A DNA stretch of 48,392 nt, taken from contig PKWJ01000017.1 in assembly GCA_003132025.1 (NCBI GenBank), positions 51,988-100,379 of the forward strand, written 5' to 3'. The notes beneath the pieces are model-generated. The model saw only the letters and a list, made by a program, of their open reading frames with translations. It searched no databases and was not told where the DNA came from. Of the stretch, positions 17,767-26,532 are shown piece after piece. The position numbers and the translations under genes are program-made. Position 1 is the first letter of the stretch. The number at the start of each line of letters is the position of its first letter. The DNA comes from Gammaproteobacteria bacterium (lineage in GTDB: Bacteria; Pseudomonadota; Gammaproteobacteria; Steroidobacterales; Steroidobacteraceae).

Positions 17767-18465
17767 ATGATCGATCTGTACTACTGGCCGACGCCTAACG
17801 GCCACAAAATCACAATGTTCCTCGAGGAAGCCGGGCTGGCGTACCGGATCGTGCCGGTGGATATCTCCAGCGGCGATCAGTTCAAGCCGCAGTTTCTGGC
17901 TTTCAGTCCCAATAACCGGATGCCCGCGATCATCGATTCGGCACCCGCCAACGGTGGCGACTCGATCCCGGTATTCGAATCGGGCGCGATCCTGGTGTAT
18001 CTCGCCGAGAAAGCCGCACGGCTGCTGCCGCAGGATGTACGCGGGCGCAGGGCGGTACTCGAATGGCTGTTCTGGCAGGTCGGCGGTCTCGGGCCGATGG
18101 CCGGCCAGAACCATCATTTCAACCGCTACGCGCCGGAAAAAATCCCTTACGCCATCGAGCGCTACGTCAACGAGACCAACCGGCTGTACGGCGTCATGGA
18201 CCGGAGACTCGCGACGCAAGCGTATCTGGCCGGCGACGACTACTCGATCGCCGACATCGCCGCCTACCCGTGGATCGTTCCCTGGCAACTGCAAGCGCAG
18301 GATCTGGCGCAATTTCCCGCCCTAAAGCGCTGGTTCGATGGGATCGCCGCAAGACCTGCCACGCTGCGCGCGTACGCGCGTGCGGAGGAATTCCGCAGCA
18401 CCCCGGTGGTCACGGAGGAGAGCCGCAAGATACTGTTCGGACAGACCGCTCGCAGCACGCGTTAG
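17767..18465 (+). CDS. yfcG: Nu-class glutathione transferase / disulfide-bond oxidoreductase, YfcG-like
   Basis: A 232-residue GST starting MIDLYYWPTPNGHKI, nearly the N-terminus of E. coli YfcG, with the Thr9 and Asn11 that bind glutathione disulfide in nu-class enzymes. FSPNNRMPAI supplies the cis-Pro loop and FESGAILVYLAEK the glutathione gamma-Glu site. The C-terminal helical domain is complete. YfcG reduces disulfides with glutathione and has little classical transferase activity. It lies 16 bp before mtnB and probably opens the methionine-salvage transcript; a thiol-redox enzyme beside a sulphur pathway is sensible, but the link is inference. Confidence 0.9.
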   Translation: MIDLYYWPTPNGHKITMFLEEAGLAYRIVPVDISSGDQFKPQFLAFSPNNRMPAIIDSAPANGGDSIPVFESGAILVYLAEKAARLLPQDVRGRRAVLEWLFWQVGGLGPMAGQNHHFNRYAPEKIPYAIERYVNETNRLYGVMDRRLATQAYLAGDDYSIADIAAYPWIVPWQLQAQDLAQFPALKRWFDGIAARPATLRAYARAEEFRSTPVVTEESRKILFGQTARSTR

Positions 18466-18481
18466 TGCCGGGCGCGAACTC

Positions 18482-19108
18482 ATGCCAGCAGCGCTCGAAG
18501 CCGCCACTCAGCAGATCGTCGCCGTCGGGCGGCGTCTGGACGCCCGCGGTCTTGCGCCGGCAACATCGGGTAACTATTCCGTTCGAGTACAGGATGGGAT
18601 CGCTATCACGGTATCCGGATCGCACAAGGGACGATTGAGCGCCGCCGACGTCATGCTGGTGGATGGCCTGGGCCGCCCACTGGATGGCAGGACACCCTCG
18701 GCCGAGACCGCGCTGCACATCGGACTGTACCGGCTTTATCCGAACGTCAATGCCGTGCTGCACGTGCACTCCGTGCCGGCGGTGACCCTGAGCAGGTCGC
18801 TACCGGACACTGGACAGCTGGTACTGGATGGCTATGAGATGCTCAAGGCGCTCCCGGGTATAACCACGCATGAAACCCGCATCAGCGTTCCGGTATTCGA
18901 TAATTCACAGGACACGACGGCATTGGCCCGGATCGTCACTACGCGCCTGCAACAGCAGCCGTCACCACCGGCCTATCTGATCCGCGGTCACGGCATCAAT
19001 ACCTGGGGGGCGAGCCTGGATGAGGCCGAGCGTATCCTTGAGGCATTCGATCATCTGTTGACCTGCGAACTGCACACACGGCAGTTGCAGCGAGGAGGTA
19101 GCGCATGA
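18482..19108 (+). CDS. mtnB: Methylthioribulose-1-phosphate dehydratase
   Basis: This class II aldolase-fold enzyme dehydrates methylthioribulose 1-phosphate to diketo-methylthiopentyl phosphate in methionine salvage. ATG 18482 gives 208 residues, the normal family size; the open frame runs upstream to 18338, inside yfcG, without matching sequence. Motifs: ATSGNYSVR (phosphate side), SGSHKGRL, the zinc ligands His94 and His96 in LHVHSVP, and His170 in IRGHGIN. The gene overlaps mtnD by four bases (ATGA), so translation is coupled. Confidence 0.95.
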   Translation: MPAALEAATQQIVAVGRRLDARGLAPATSGNYSVRVQDGIAITVSGSHKGRLSAADVMLVDGLGRPLDGRTPSAETALHIGLYRLYPNVNAVLHVHSVPAVTLSRSLPDTGQLVLDGYEMLKALPGITTHETRISVPVFDNSQDTTALARIVTTRLQQQPSPPAYLIRGHGINTWGASLDEAERILEAFDHLLTCELHTRQLQRGGSA

Positions 19109-19659
19109 GTCGCCTAACGGTGTACCCGGACAGTGGCCCCCTGGTGGCGCAACTCGATACCGCGGACGGGCGGGAAATCGCCAGCGCGTTGCGCGACATC
19201 GGGGTGCGGTTCGAACGCTGGCATGCACAGCGCCAGCTCTCTCGCACGGACGATGATCAGTCGGTGTTGGCGCTCTACCAGGCGGACATCGAGCGCCTCA
19301 AGCGCGAAGGCGCCTATCAATCGGTCGACGTGGTGCGCTGCCTGCCCGACAATCCCAACAGGGATGAACTGCGCGCCAAGTTTCTCAGCGAACATACACA
19401 CGATGAGGATGAGGTACGCTTTTTCGTCGAGGGTGCCGCGGCGTTCTACCTGCGCGCTGCGGGAAGAATTTATGTGACCCGGTGCGAGCGTAACGACCTG
19501 ATCGGCGTGCCGGCCGGTACCCGTCATTGGTTCGACATGGGCCCGGCGCCGCGCTTCACCGCCATCCGGCTGTTCACCACTCCTAAGGGATGGGTTGCCA
19601 GTTTTACCGGTGATACGATTGCCGCCAGGTTCCCGGCATTCGACCATCAAGCCGCGTGA
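19105..19659 (+). CDS. mtnD: Acireductone dioxygenase
   Basis: A 184-residue cupin that oxidises acireductone with O2 to the methionine keto-acid precursor plus formate (Fe form), or off-pathway with CO release (Ni form). All four metal ligands are visible: His97, His99 and Glu103 in EHTHDEDEVRFFVEG, and His141 in PAGTRHWFDMG. The start ATG overlaps the mtnB stop. Its own stop overlaps the next start by one base. The formate it can release may be worth noting beside the formate/oxalate genes 16 kb away, but no direct link is shown. Confidence 0.96.
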   Translation: MSRLTVYPDSGPLVAQLDTADGREIASALRDIGVRFERWHAQRQLSRTDDDQSVLALYQADIERLKREGAYQSVDVVRCLPDNPNRDELRAKFLSEHTHDEDEVRFFVEGAAAFYLRAAGRIYVTRCERNDLIGVPAGTRHWFDMGPAPRFTAIRLFTTPKGWVASFTGDTIAARFPAFDHQAA

Positions 19660-21629
19660 TGGGTAACGGCGATGTACGCGCGATAGTTCTCGACATCGAG
19701 GGAACGACCAGCAGCATCGAATTCGTCAAGCAACAGTTGTTTCCATTTGCGCGCAGGCACATGCCGGCCTACGTACGTGACCATGCAGCGGAAATTCGCC
19801 ACATCCTCGATGAAGTATGCCGCATCGGAGGCAATGCGCCGCTGAGCCCTGCGCAGATCATCCAGCTGCTCATGCGCTGGATGGATGAGGATCGCAAGGT
19901 CACGCCCCTCAAAGCGCTGCAGGGCCTGGTCTGGAGGCAGGGATTTGAAAGCGGCGAGCTGCGCGCGCACGTCTACGATGACGCAGTGGGTGCGCTGCGA
20001 CGATGGCACGCGAACGGGCTGCCGCTGTATGTGTACTCCTCCGGCTCCGTGGCGTCGCAGCAGCTGCTGTTTTCCCACACCCATCACGGGGACCTGACGC
20101 CGCTTTTTTCCGGCCACTTCGACACCACCATAGGATCGAAGCTCGATGCTGCCTCCTACCGCGCCATTGCCGCATCGATCGCGCTGCCCGCCGGCGCCAT
20201 CCTGTTTCTCTCCGATCATCCGGGGGAGATTGTGGCGGCCGCCGCCGCAGGCATGCAGGCCATTCTGGTGCAGCGGGACGCCGCGCCGCCGCTGGCCACC
20301 AGCGCCGTTGTCATCAGGACCTTCGATGATCCTGCGTTGCCGGGTATACCACAGCGCACAGCTGCGAGCGCGTCCGCCGCGTACAGCGCACTTACCCCGG
20401 ACACGGTGCCGGAGTATCTGGCCGGTCGCCACGAGATTGCCGCAAGACTGGGCGCCACCGCGGCACATTGGAGGACGCGTGAGGTCGGCGACGGCAACCT
20501 GAACCAGGTCTTTATTGTCCAGGGGCCTTCGGGCTCGGTCGTGGTCAAGCAGGCGCTGCCCTACGTGCGCCTGGTCGGTGAGAGCTGGCCACTGCCGCTG
20601 TCCCGGTCGCATTTTGAATACCTCGCCCTGTTCGAGCAGGCCCGATGGGCCAAGCCGTTCGTGCCGGCTCTCTACCACTCTGATACGCAGATGGCACTGA
20701 TCGTGATGGAGCACCTGGCTGCGCATATTGTGCTGCGCAAGGGTCTGGTCCGGGGCATTCGCTACCCCGAGGTTGGAAAACATCTGGGTACGTTCCTGGC
20801 CCGTACGCTGTACTTCAGCTCTGATCTTCATCTGAGTGCTGAGGACAAGAAAGGAGGCGTTGCGCAGTTTCTCGGCAACACCGCCATGTGCAGGATCAGT
20901 GAAGATCTCATTTTCGACGAACCGTATTTTGCCGCGCCGATGAATCGCCATACCAGCCCGCAACTGGATGGCATCGCCGCCGCGCTACGACGCGACGTGG
21001 CCCTGAAGCTGGCCGTGCAGGAGATGAAGTGGTGCTTTCAGAACTGCTGCGAATCCCTGATTCATGGCGATCTGCACACCGGCTCGGTGATGGTGACGGA
21101 TCTGGACACACGTGTGATCGACCCGGAATTCGCTTTCTACGGTCCCATGGGCTTCGACGTCGGGGCGATCATCGGCAACATGCACATGGCGTACCTGTCG
21201 CAGCCCGGGCATGAGAAAACGCCCGGCGACAGGCAAGCGTATCAGGCGCACCTGCTGCTTCAAACAGAGTCGCTGTGGGACACGTTTCAGTACACCTTCT
21301 CCCAGTTGTGGCGCGATCACGTGGCCGATGCGCGCGGCGGCGGCATCTACCAGCCACGGCTCAATGTCGATGCCCCGGATCTGCTGCAACGGGCGATCGA
21401 ACGGCGCCTGACGGCGATCTGGAACCAGGCGCTTGGATTCGCCGGCAGCAAGATCATTCGCCGCATCCTTGGCCTGGCGCATGTGGAGGACTTCGAGGCC
21501 ATAACCAATCCGGATCTGCGCGCCCGGTGCGAAGCCAACGCACTGCAGCTGGCGCGTGACCTGCTGGTTCAGCGCAGCGGCTTTACCGACATGAAGACCG
21601 TTATCGACGCGGCGGTGCGCTACGCCTGA
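19659..21629 (+). CDS. Bifunctional enolase-phosphatase MtnC fused to methylthioribose kinase MtnK
   Basis: One 656-codon frame carries two salvage enzymes (residue numbers below count from a GTG one codon upstream). Residues 8-230 are the HAD-type enolase-phosphatase E1: DIEGTTSSIEF (Asp13, Glu15), YSSGSVASQQ (motif II), SKLDAASY with Lys162, and FLSDHPGEIVAAAAAGM (motif IV). After a 20-residue Ala/Pro/Ser-rich linker, residues 250-657 are methylthioribose kinase: REVGDGNLNQVFIV (nucleotide loop), VVVKQALPYVR, the catalytic IHGDLHTGSVM, and the metal segment VIDPEFAFYGPMGFDVG. Both halves are full length with their catalytic residues, so both should work. ATG 19659 overlaps the mtnD stop (TGATG). 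MtnC acts late and MtnK early in the cycle. mtnA and the MTA nucleosidase are not in the window. Confidence 0.93.
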   Translation: MGNGDVRAIVLDIEGTTSSIEFVKQQLFPFARRHMPAYVRDHAAEIRHILDEVCRIGGNAPLSPAQIIQLLMRWMDEDRKVTPLKALQGLVWRQGFESGELRAHVYDDAVGALRRWHANGLPLYVYSSGSVASQQLLFSHTHHGDLTPLFSGHFDTTIGSKLDAASYRAIAASIALPAGAILFLSDHPGEIVAAAAAGMQAILVQRDAAPPLATSAVVIRTFDDPALPGIPQRTAASASAAYSALTPDTVPEYLAGRHEIAARLGATAAHWRTREVGDGNLNQVFIVQGPSGSVVVKQALPYVRLVGESWPLPLSRSHFEYLALFEQARWAKPFVPALYHSDTQMALIVMEHLAAHIVLRKGLVRGIRYPEVGKHLGTFLARTLYFSSDLHLSAEDKKGGVAQFLGNTAMCRISEDLIFDEPYFAAPMNRHTSPQLDGIAAALRRDVALKLAVQEMKWCFQNCCESLIHGDLHTGSVMVTDLDTRVIDPEFAFYGPMGFDVGAIIGNMHMAYLSQPGHEKTPGDRQAYQAHLLLQTESLWDTFQYTFSQLWRDHVADARGGGIYQPRLNVDAPDLLQRAIERRLTAIWNQALGFAGSKIIRRILGLAHVEDFEAITNPDLRARCEANALQLARDLLVQRSGFTDMKTVIDAAVRYA

Positions 21630-21653
21630 GGAGGCGGTGGCAATGATCTGGCT

Positions 21654-22316
21654 TCAGCCGGACGCCTTGGCACTGCACTCATTGCGTTTGTCGCGGGTCT
21701 GTCCCCGCAGCCAGGTCATCAGGCCGTCGAAGCCGCCCTTCTGTTCGAATACGCTGGCATATTGCTCGGATTGCAGCGACAGGGTACTGACTCCGTCGGA
21801 TATGACATTGGCGACGCGCCAACCGCCGGCCGCGGGGTGCAGCACGTAATCGAACGTATGGGCATCGCCCTGACCCGGTTTGAGCCGCGCATGCACCACC
21901 TCGAAGCCGTTTGGCAGATCCTTCGAATCCAGCGTGCTAAACGTGTCGCCATCGAAGCTGCGAAATTCCGTGGCGTAGGTCGTAATGACCATGTCCCTGT
22001 ACGCGGCAACGAACTGGGTGCGCTGATCGGGTGTCAGCTGCGACCAGTCGCGTCGCAGCGCCCGCTCGGCGATGAACGGTATGTCGTAAGTGGCATCGAC
22101 CGCCGCCGACAGGCGTTGCGCGCGCCCATCGCAACCGTATTGCTTGCCATGCTTCATGTTATCGAGCAGCGTGGCATGGAAGGCCGTGATCACGTCGGCC
22201 GGAGCTCCGGCGGGATCAGCCGCCGCGCCGGCCGTTGCAATCAGGCCTGTAGCGGCCGCACTCAGAAACAGTCTCGAATAAGGCGACAACAGCATTCTCC
22301 GTGGATACCGGCGCAT
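21654..22316 (-). CDS. hpnM: Hopanoid-associated Ttg2D/MlaC-like periplasmic protein
   Basis: A 220-residue exported protein: signal peptide with a hydrophobic core (LFLSAAATGLIATAGAAA), then an MlaC fold (DVITAFHATLLDNMKHGK, YDIPFIAERALRRDW, YRDMVITTYATEFRSF, WRVANVISDGVSTLSLQSEQY). MlaC proteins ferry phospholipids across the periplasm. The HpnM branch is found with the HpnN pump, and here hpnN diverges from it directly, so I assign hpnM. ATG 22316 lacks a good ribosome site; ATG 22295 has GGAG too close. The mature domain is unaffected by the choice. Confidence 0.85.
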   Translation of the reverse strand: MRRYPRRMLLSPYSRLFLSAAATGLIATAGAAADPAGAPADVITAFHATLLDNMKHGKQYGCDGRAQRLSAAVDATYDIPFIAERALRRDWSQLTPDQRTQFVAAYRDMVITTYATEFRSFDGDTFSTLDSKDLPNGFEVVHARLKPGQGDAHTFDYVLHPAAGGWRVANVISDGVSTLSLQSEQYASVFEQKGGFDGLMTWLRGQTRDKRNECSAKASG

Positions 22317-22464
22317 CTGAATTTGGCATCGGACCGGCAGAATCTCTTAAACTGCCGGACTGCAGGAAGCACGCACTGACGATCAATACGGCAGCCACGG
22401 CAACACTTCAATAGTATAAACAAAAGCAAACATGGCGTTGGCGAAACGCGCCGCCAACATGCTC

Positions 22465-22494
22465 GATGCCACCGTGAACGATGCCACCGTGAAC
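22465..22494. repeat. Perfect 15-bp tandem duplication upstream of hpnN
   Basis: GATGCCACCGTGAAC occurs at 22465-22479 and again at 22480-22494. It ends 13 bp before the hpnN ATG, so it lies in the likely leader. It may be a simple slippage duplication; a regulatory role is possible but unsupported. Confidence 0.7.
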
Positions 22495-22507
22495 AAACTA
22501 CAAAATC

Positions 22508-25204
22508 ATGCATAACAACGATCCGCAACCCCAACCTGCTCCGATCGGCAGCGGCCGGGTGTTGAGCTGGTGGATCGACGCTGTGCAGCGACGCGCAGCC
22601 TGGGTGGCGGTAGCCGCGCTAGTGCTGGCGCTTGTTCTTGCGCGTTACATCGCCGGCTACCTGAGCGTCGATACCAATACCGAGCACATGCTGTCGGCGC
22701 AGCTGCCGTGGCGCCAGGCGGAAATACAAATGGATCGCCTGTTCCCGCATCTCGATCCCGGCATCGTCGCGGTAATCGACGGCGACACACCGGAACAAGC
22801 CGACAGCGCCCAGCAGCGGCTGGTAGCGGCGCTGCGCGGCCAGCCGCGTTTGTTTCCGGAAGTGTTCGCTTTTGAAACCGAGAACTACTTTCGCCGCAAT
22901 GGGCTGCTGCTGCTGGACACCAACGATTTGCAGACCGTGGCCGACCGCCTGAACCAGGCGCAGCCGTTTCTCGGTGCGCTGGATCGCGACCTGAGCCTGC
23001 ACGGTCTGTTCACGCTGCTCGATCAGGCGGTGACCCACGCGGACGCCGCGGCCGGCTTCGACCTGGCGCCAGCCTTCAATGGTTTTGCCCATGCAGTGGA
23101 TGCCGCCGTGTCCGGTATCGACGACCCGATGTCGTGGGAATCGCTGATCGGTGCCGGGTCCGCCGTGCAGCCGGAACCGCTGCGGCGCTTCGTGCAGATC
23201 ACCCCGGTGCTTGATTACACGCGTTTGTTCCCGGCCGCGACAGCGATGTCGGCCATCCACGTCCTGGAGCAGCAACTGCAGCTGGATCGGGCCCACCACG
23301 TCAGCGTGCGCCTGACCGGGTCGGTGGCGCTGGAGCACGAGGAGTTGCAAAGTGCCTTCTCCGGCGGCCTGCGCGCATTTTCCGGCGGCATGGTGGTGGT
23401 GGCCCTGTTACTGTTTCTCGCGCTGCGTTCACTGCGACTGGTGGCCGCGGCCGTGCTTACGCTGCTGTTCGGTCTGATCGTTACCGGCGCGTTTGCGACC
23501 CTCACGGTCGGCCACCTGAACCTGATTTCCATCGCCTTCAGCGTGCTGTATGTCGGCCTCGGTATCGACTATTCGTTGTACTTGTGCATGCAGTACCGCG
23601 AATTACTGGCGGCAGGCGTTGCACCCGAGGAGGCGTTACCGCGCGCGGCGCGCGACATCGCCGGCTTCATGGCGGTGTGCGCTGCCACCACATCAATCGG
23701 CTTCTTTGCCTTCATCCCCACCTCCTTCACCGGCATCGCGGAACTGGGCCTGATCGCCGGTAGCGGCATGTTCATCAGCCTCGCCGCAAGTCTCAGCCTG
23801 CTGCCGGCGCTGATCAGGCTCATGCCGCCCGACCCGGCGCGTGTACAGCTGCGGCCACCGGGCGCAGGCGGGCTGGGGCGCCTGCTCGACCTACCGTATA
23901 CCCATGCGCGCGCCATCTGGATCGGTGCCATCGTTTTGGCCGCTGGTGCGATCGTGGTCGCGCCGCGCGCGCACTTCGACTATGACCCGCTGGACCTGCG
24001 CGATCCCAAGAGTGAGTCGGTGGCGACCTTCCGCGATCTGCTGCGCGACGCCAACCTGCCGCCACTGACGCTGTCCGTGGTGACGAGCGACGCCGATACA
24101 GCACGCGCCATGGCAAAGAAACTCGCCGCGCTGCCGCTGGTGGCGCATGCACTCACGCTCGCGGACTTCGTGCCGCAGGATCAGGACGCGAAATTGAGCA
24201 TCCTGGCAGATCTGAATTTGTCGCTCGGCCCGTCCCTGGCGGACGCCGTGGCCAGGCCGGTAACGCGCGCGGACGACGCCGCCTCCATCGCCACTTTCCA
24301 CGCCGATCTGCCGGCCTATATCGCACGCCTCACCGCGCATGCGGGGACGGCCAGCGGCATCGCGGCCGCGCGCGCACTGCTGAAATCACTGGACGGGCTG
24401 CAGGCAGCCGCGAATCAGGCCGACGCGAGGGCACGTGCCGCGCTGTATGCGCGGCTGCGCGATGGCCTGTTGGGTGCGCTGCCGGCGCAGATCAGGAGTC
24501 TGCAACTCGCCCTTCAGGCCGGACCAGTCACCGACAAGGACCTGCCCGCCGCGCTGGTGGCAAAATGGAGAAGCGCGGACGGGCACTATCGCGTCGAAGC
24601 CTGGCCCAAAGAGGTGCTGAACGGTCCGGCAGCGATGGAACGCTTCGTAACCCAGGTGCGCAGTGCAGCGCCGAATGCCGTTGGTGCGCCGATCGGCTTC
24701 ATCGAATCGGGACACTCCGTGGTAGCGGCGTTCCGCCAGGCTTTTCTGTACTCATTCATCGCGATCACGATATTGCTAGTGGTACTGCTGCGCAGCGTGG
24801 TGGGCATGTTGCTGGTACTGATACCCTTGACGCTTGCGGGACTGCTCACCGTGGCTGGCTCGGTGCTGCTCAACGTGCCGTTCAACTTTGCCAACGTCAT
24901 TGCACTGCCGCTGGTGCTGGGCGTCGGCGTGGACTACGGGGTTTACCTGGTGCAACGCGGCCGGCTCGCTGCCGCGACGCAGGTCAATATCCTGCGCACC
25001 GGCACGGCGCGCGCGGTGTTGTTCGGCGGACTGATCACTACCGCCAGTTTCGGCAATCTCATGCTCGCCAAGCACCCGGGTACGGTCAGCATGGGTATCC
25101 TGCTGACGGTCGGCCTGGCGATGACGCTGCTGTGCGCGTTGGTGCTGCTACCCAGCCTGCTGGCCTGGCGCTACGGCGGCGGAATTTCCGCCGGGCAGCG
25201 TTAG
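22508..25204 (+). CDS. hpnN: Hopanoid transporter, RND/MMPL family
   Basis: An 898-residue inner-membrane RND protein with one helix near residues 30-50, a large periplasmic loop, a five-helix bundle (about 280-445), a second loop and a second bundle (about 740-890). The N-terminal LSVDTNTEHMLSAQLPWRQ matches the HpnN family, which moves hopanoids to the outer membrane in Rhodopseudomonas. The bundles keep the SSD-like features AFSVLYVGLGIDYSLYLC and PLVLGVGVDYGVYLVQRG, with the Asp that carries the proton path. It diverges from hpnM, and hpnI follows after about 110 bp. The ribosome site of ATG 22508 is weak. Confidence 0.92.
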   Translation: MHNNDPQPQPAPIGSGRVLSWWIDAVQRRAAWVAVAALVLALVLARYIAGYLSVDTNTEHMLSAQLPWRQAEIQMDRLFPHLDPGIVAVIDGDTPEQADSAQQRLVAALRGQPRLFPEVFAFETENYFRRNGLLLLDTNDLQTVADRLNQAQPFLGALDRDLSLHGLFTLLDQAVTHADAAAGFDLAPAFNGFAHAVDAAVSGIDDPMSWESLIGAGSAVQPEPLRRFVQITPVLDYTRLFPAATAMSAIHVLEQQLQLDRAHHVSVRLTGSVALEHEELQSAFSGGLRAFSGGMVVVALLLFLALRSLRLVAAAVLTLLFGLIVTGAFATLTVGHLNLISIAFSVLYVGLGIDYSLYLCMQYRELLAAGVAPEEALPRAARDIAGFMAVCAATTSIGFFAFIPTSFTGIAELGLIAGSGMFISLAASLSLLPALIRLMPPDPARVQLRPPGAGGLGRLLDLPYTHARAIWIGAIVLAAGAIVVAPRAHFDYDPLDLRDPKSESVATFRDLLRDANLPPLTLSVVTSDADTARAMAKKLAALPLVAHALTLADFVPQDQDAKLSILADLNLSLGPSLADAVARPVTRADDAASIATFHADLPAYIARLTAHAGTASGIAAARALLKSLDGLQAAANQADARARAALYARLRDGLLGALPAQIRSLQLALQAGPVTDKDLPAALVAKWRSADGHYRVEAWPKEVLNGPAAMERFVTQVRSAAPNAVGAPIGFIESGHSVVAAFRQAFLYSFIAITILLVVLLRSVVGMLLVLIPLTLAGLLTVAGSVLLNVPFNFANVIALPLVLGVGVDYGVYLVQRGRLAAATQVNILRTGTARAVLFGGLITTASFGNLMLAKHPGTVSMGILLTVGLAMTLLCALVLLPSLLAWRYGGGISAGQR

Positions 25205-25313
25205 TCGTGGTCCAGACTGCTTTTGTGCAACGCACCAATGGATCCCCTCCCAAGACTGAAACGCGACCGCGGGTGCTCGAAAGCGGTACCTTATCTGCAT
25301 CGGTGAGGTGTCG

Positions 25314-26474
25314 ATGATCGCTCTAGTTCCGGTCGTGGTGTTCATTGGATTCGCCTGCCTGGCGGTGGCAGCGCTCTACTCCGTTCTCACCCTGATCGCG
25401 ATGCTGGTCTGGCGCGCCCGTGCGGCGACCGCCAGCGCGCCTGGCCTGCCGCCGGTGACCGTGCTCAAGCCGCTGTGCGGCGCGGAGCCCGGTCTGCACC
25501 AGCACCTGCGCTCGTTCTGTCGCCAGGACTATCCGCAGTTCCAGATCGTGTTCGGCGTGCGCGATGCGGCGGATCCGGCGCTGGCAGCGGTGCGGCGGCT
25601 GATGGCGGAGTTCCCCGCGCAGCCGATCGACGTGGTGATCGATCCCCAGCAGTACGGCAGCAATGCCAAGGTCAGTAATCTGATCAACATGATCGCGCGG
25701 GCGCGGCACGATGTTCTGGTGATGGCCGACAGCGACACCTGTGTCGCGCCCGACTATCTGGCCGCGGTGACGGCACCGCTGCAGGATCGCAACGTGGGCC
25801 TGGTGACCTGCCTGTACCGCGGTGTGCCGACGCGACAGCTCTGGTCGCGCCTGGGTGCGATGTACATCAACGACTGGTACGCACCGTCGGTGCTGTTGGC
25901 GTGGCTGTTCGGTTACCAGGGCTATGTTTCGGGTCAGACCATCTGCCTGCGGCGCGATACCTTGCAGGCCATTGGTGGCCTGCGGCAGATCGCCAGTCAT
26001 CTTGCCGATGACCATCGTCTGGGCGAGCTGGTGCGCGGTCTTGGGCTGCGCACCGTGCTGTCGAGCTATTGGCTCACCGCCGAACACGACGAGCCGAACC
26101 TGAGCTCACTCATCGGCCACGAGTTACGCTGGATGCGCACCATACGCGTGCTGCGCCCGATGAGCTTTCGCTGGATGTTCCTGAGTTTCAGCCTGCCGCT
26201 GGCCGCCGCAGGTCTCGCACTGAGCGCGATCGATGAGGCATTGTCCCCCACTGCCTGGGGATTGTTCCTGACGACGCTGGTGGCGCGGCTTGCCCTGCAC
26301 ATGTTGCACAGGCGGCAGGATCATCGCCCGTTGCTGTCGGACTGCTGGCTGCTGCCGGCGCGTGACCTGCTGATCCTATGGGTGTGGTGCAAAAGCTTCC
26401 TCGGCAGCCAGGTCATCTGGCGCGGCAATCAGTTCGCGGTCGACAACGACGGCGTCATGCATCGGCGTTCATGA
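25314..26474 (+). CDS. hpnI: Hopanoid-associated glycosyltransferase
   Basis: ATG 25314 is five bases after GGTGAGG; a GTG at 25308 is in the same frame. The 386-residue product has an N-terminal helix (VVVFIGFACLAVAALYSVL) and a GT21-type (ceramide-glucosyltransferase-like) catalytic domain: VTVLKPLCGAEPGLHQHL, VMADSDTCVAPDYL (DSD metal site), GQTICLRRDTL, LADDHRLGELV and the (R/Q)XXRW-like HELRWMRTIR, followed by C-terminal membrane helices. In Burkholderia, HpnI adds N-acetylglucosamine to bacteriohopanetetrol on the way to cyclitol ethers. The next steps (HpnK, HpnJ) are not in this window. Confidence 0.92.
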   Translation: MIALVPVVVFIGFACLAVAALYSVLTLIAMLVWRARAATASAPGLPPVTVLKPLCGAEPGLHQHLRSFCRQDYPQFQIVFGVRDAADPALAAVRRLMAEFPAQPIDVVIDPQQYGSNAKVSNLINMIARARHDVLVMADSDTCVAPDYLAAVTAPLQDRNVGLVTCLYRGVPTRQLWSRLGAMYINDWYAPSVLLAWLFGYQGYVSGQTICLRRDTLQAIGGLRQIASHLADDHRLGELVRGLGLRTVLSSYWLTAEHDEPNLSSLIGHELRWMRTIRVLRPMSFRWMFLSFSLPLAAAGLALSAIDEALSPTAWGLFLTTLVARLALHMLHRRQDHRPLLSDCWLLPARDLLILWVWCKSFLGSQVIWRGNQFAVDNDGVMHRRS

Positions 26475-26532
26475 GAGCCCCCACCACGTCGCGCGGTTCG
26501 CGTCCAGCTGACGGCACTGGCGGGAACAGAAT

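Noticed and set aside
19647-20963. 438-codon minus-strand open frame
   Set aside because: Antisense to the MtnC-MtnK fusion; no recognisable motif and no ribosome site.
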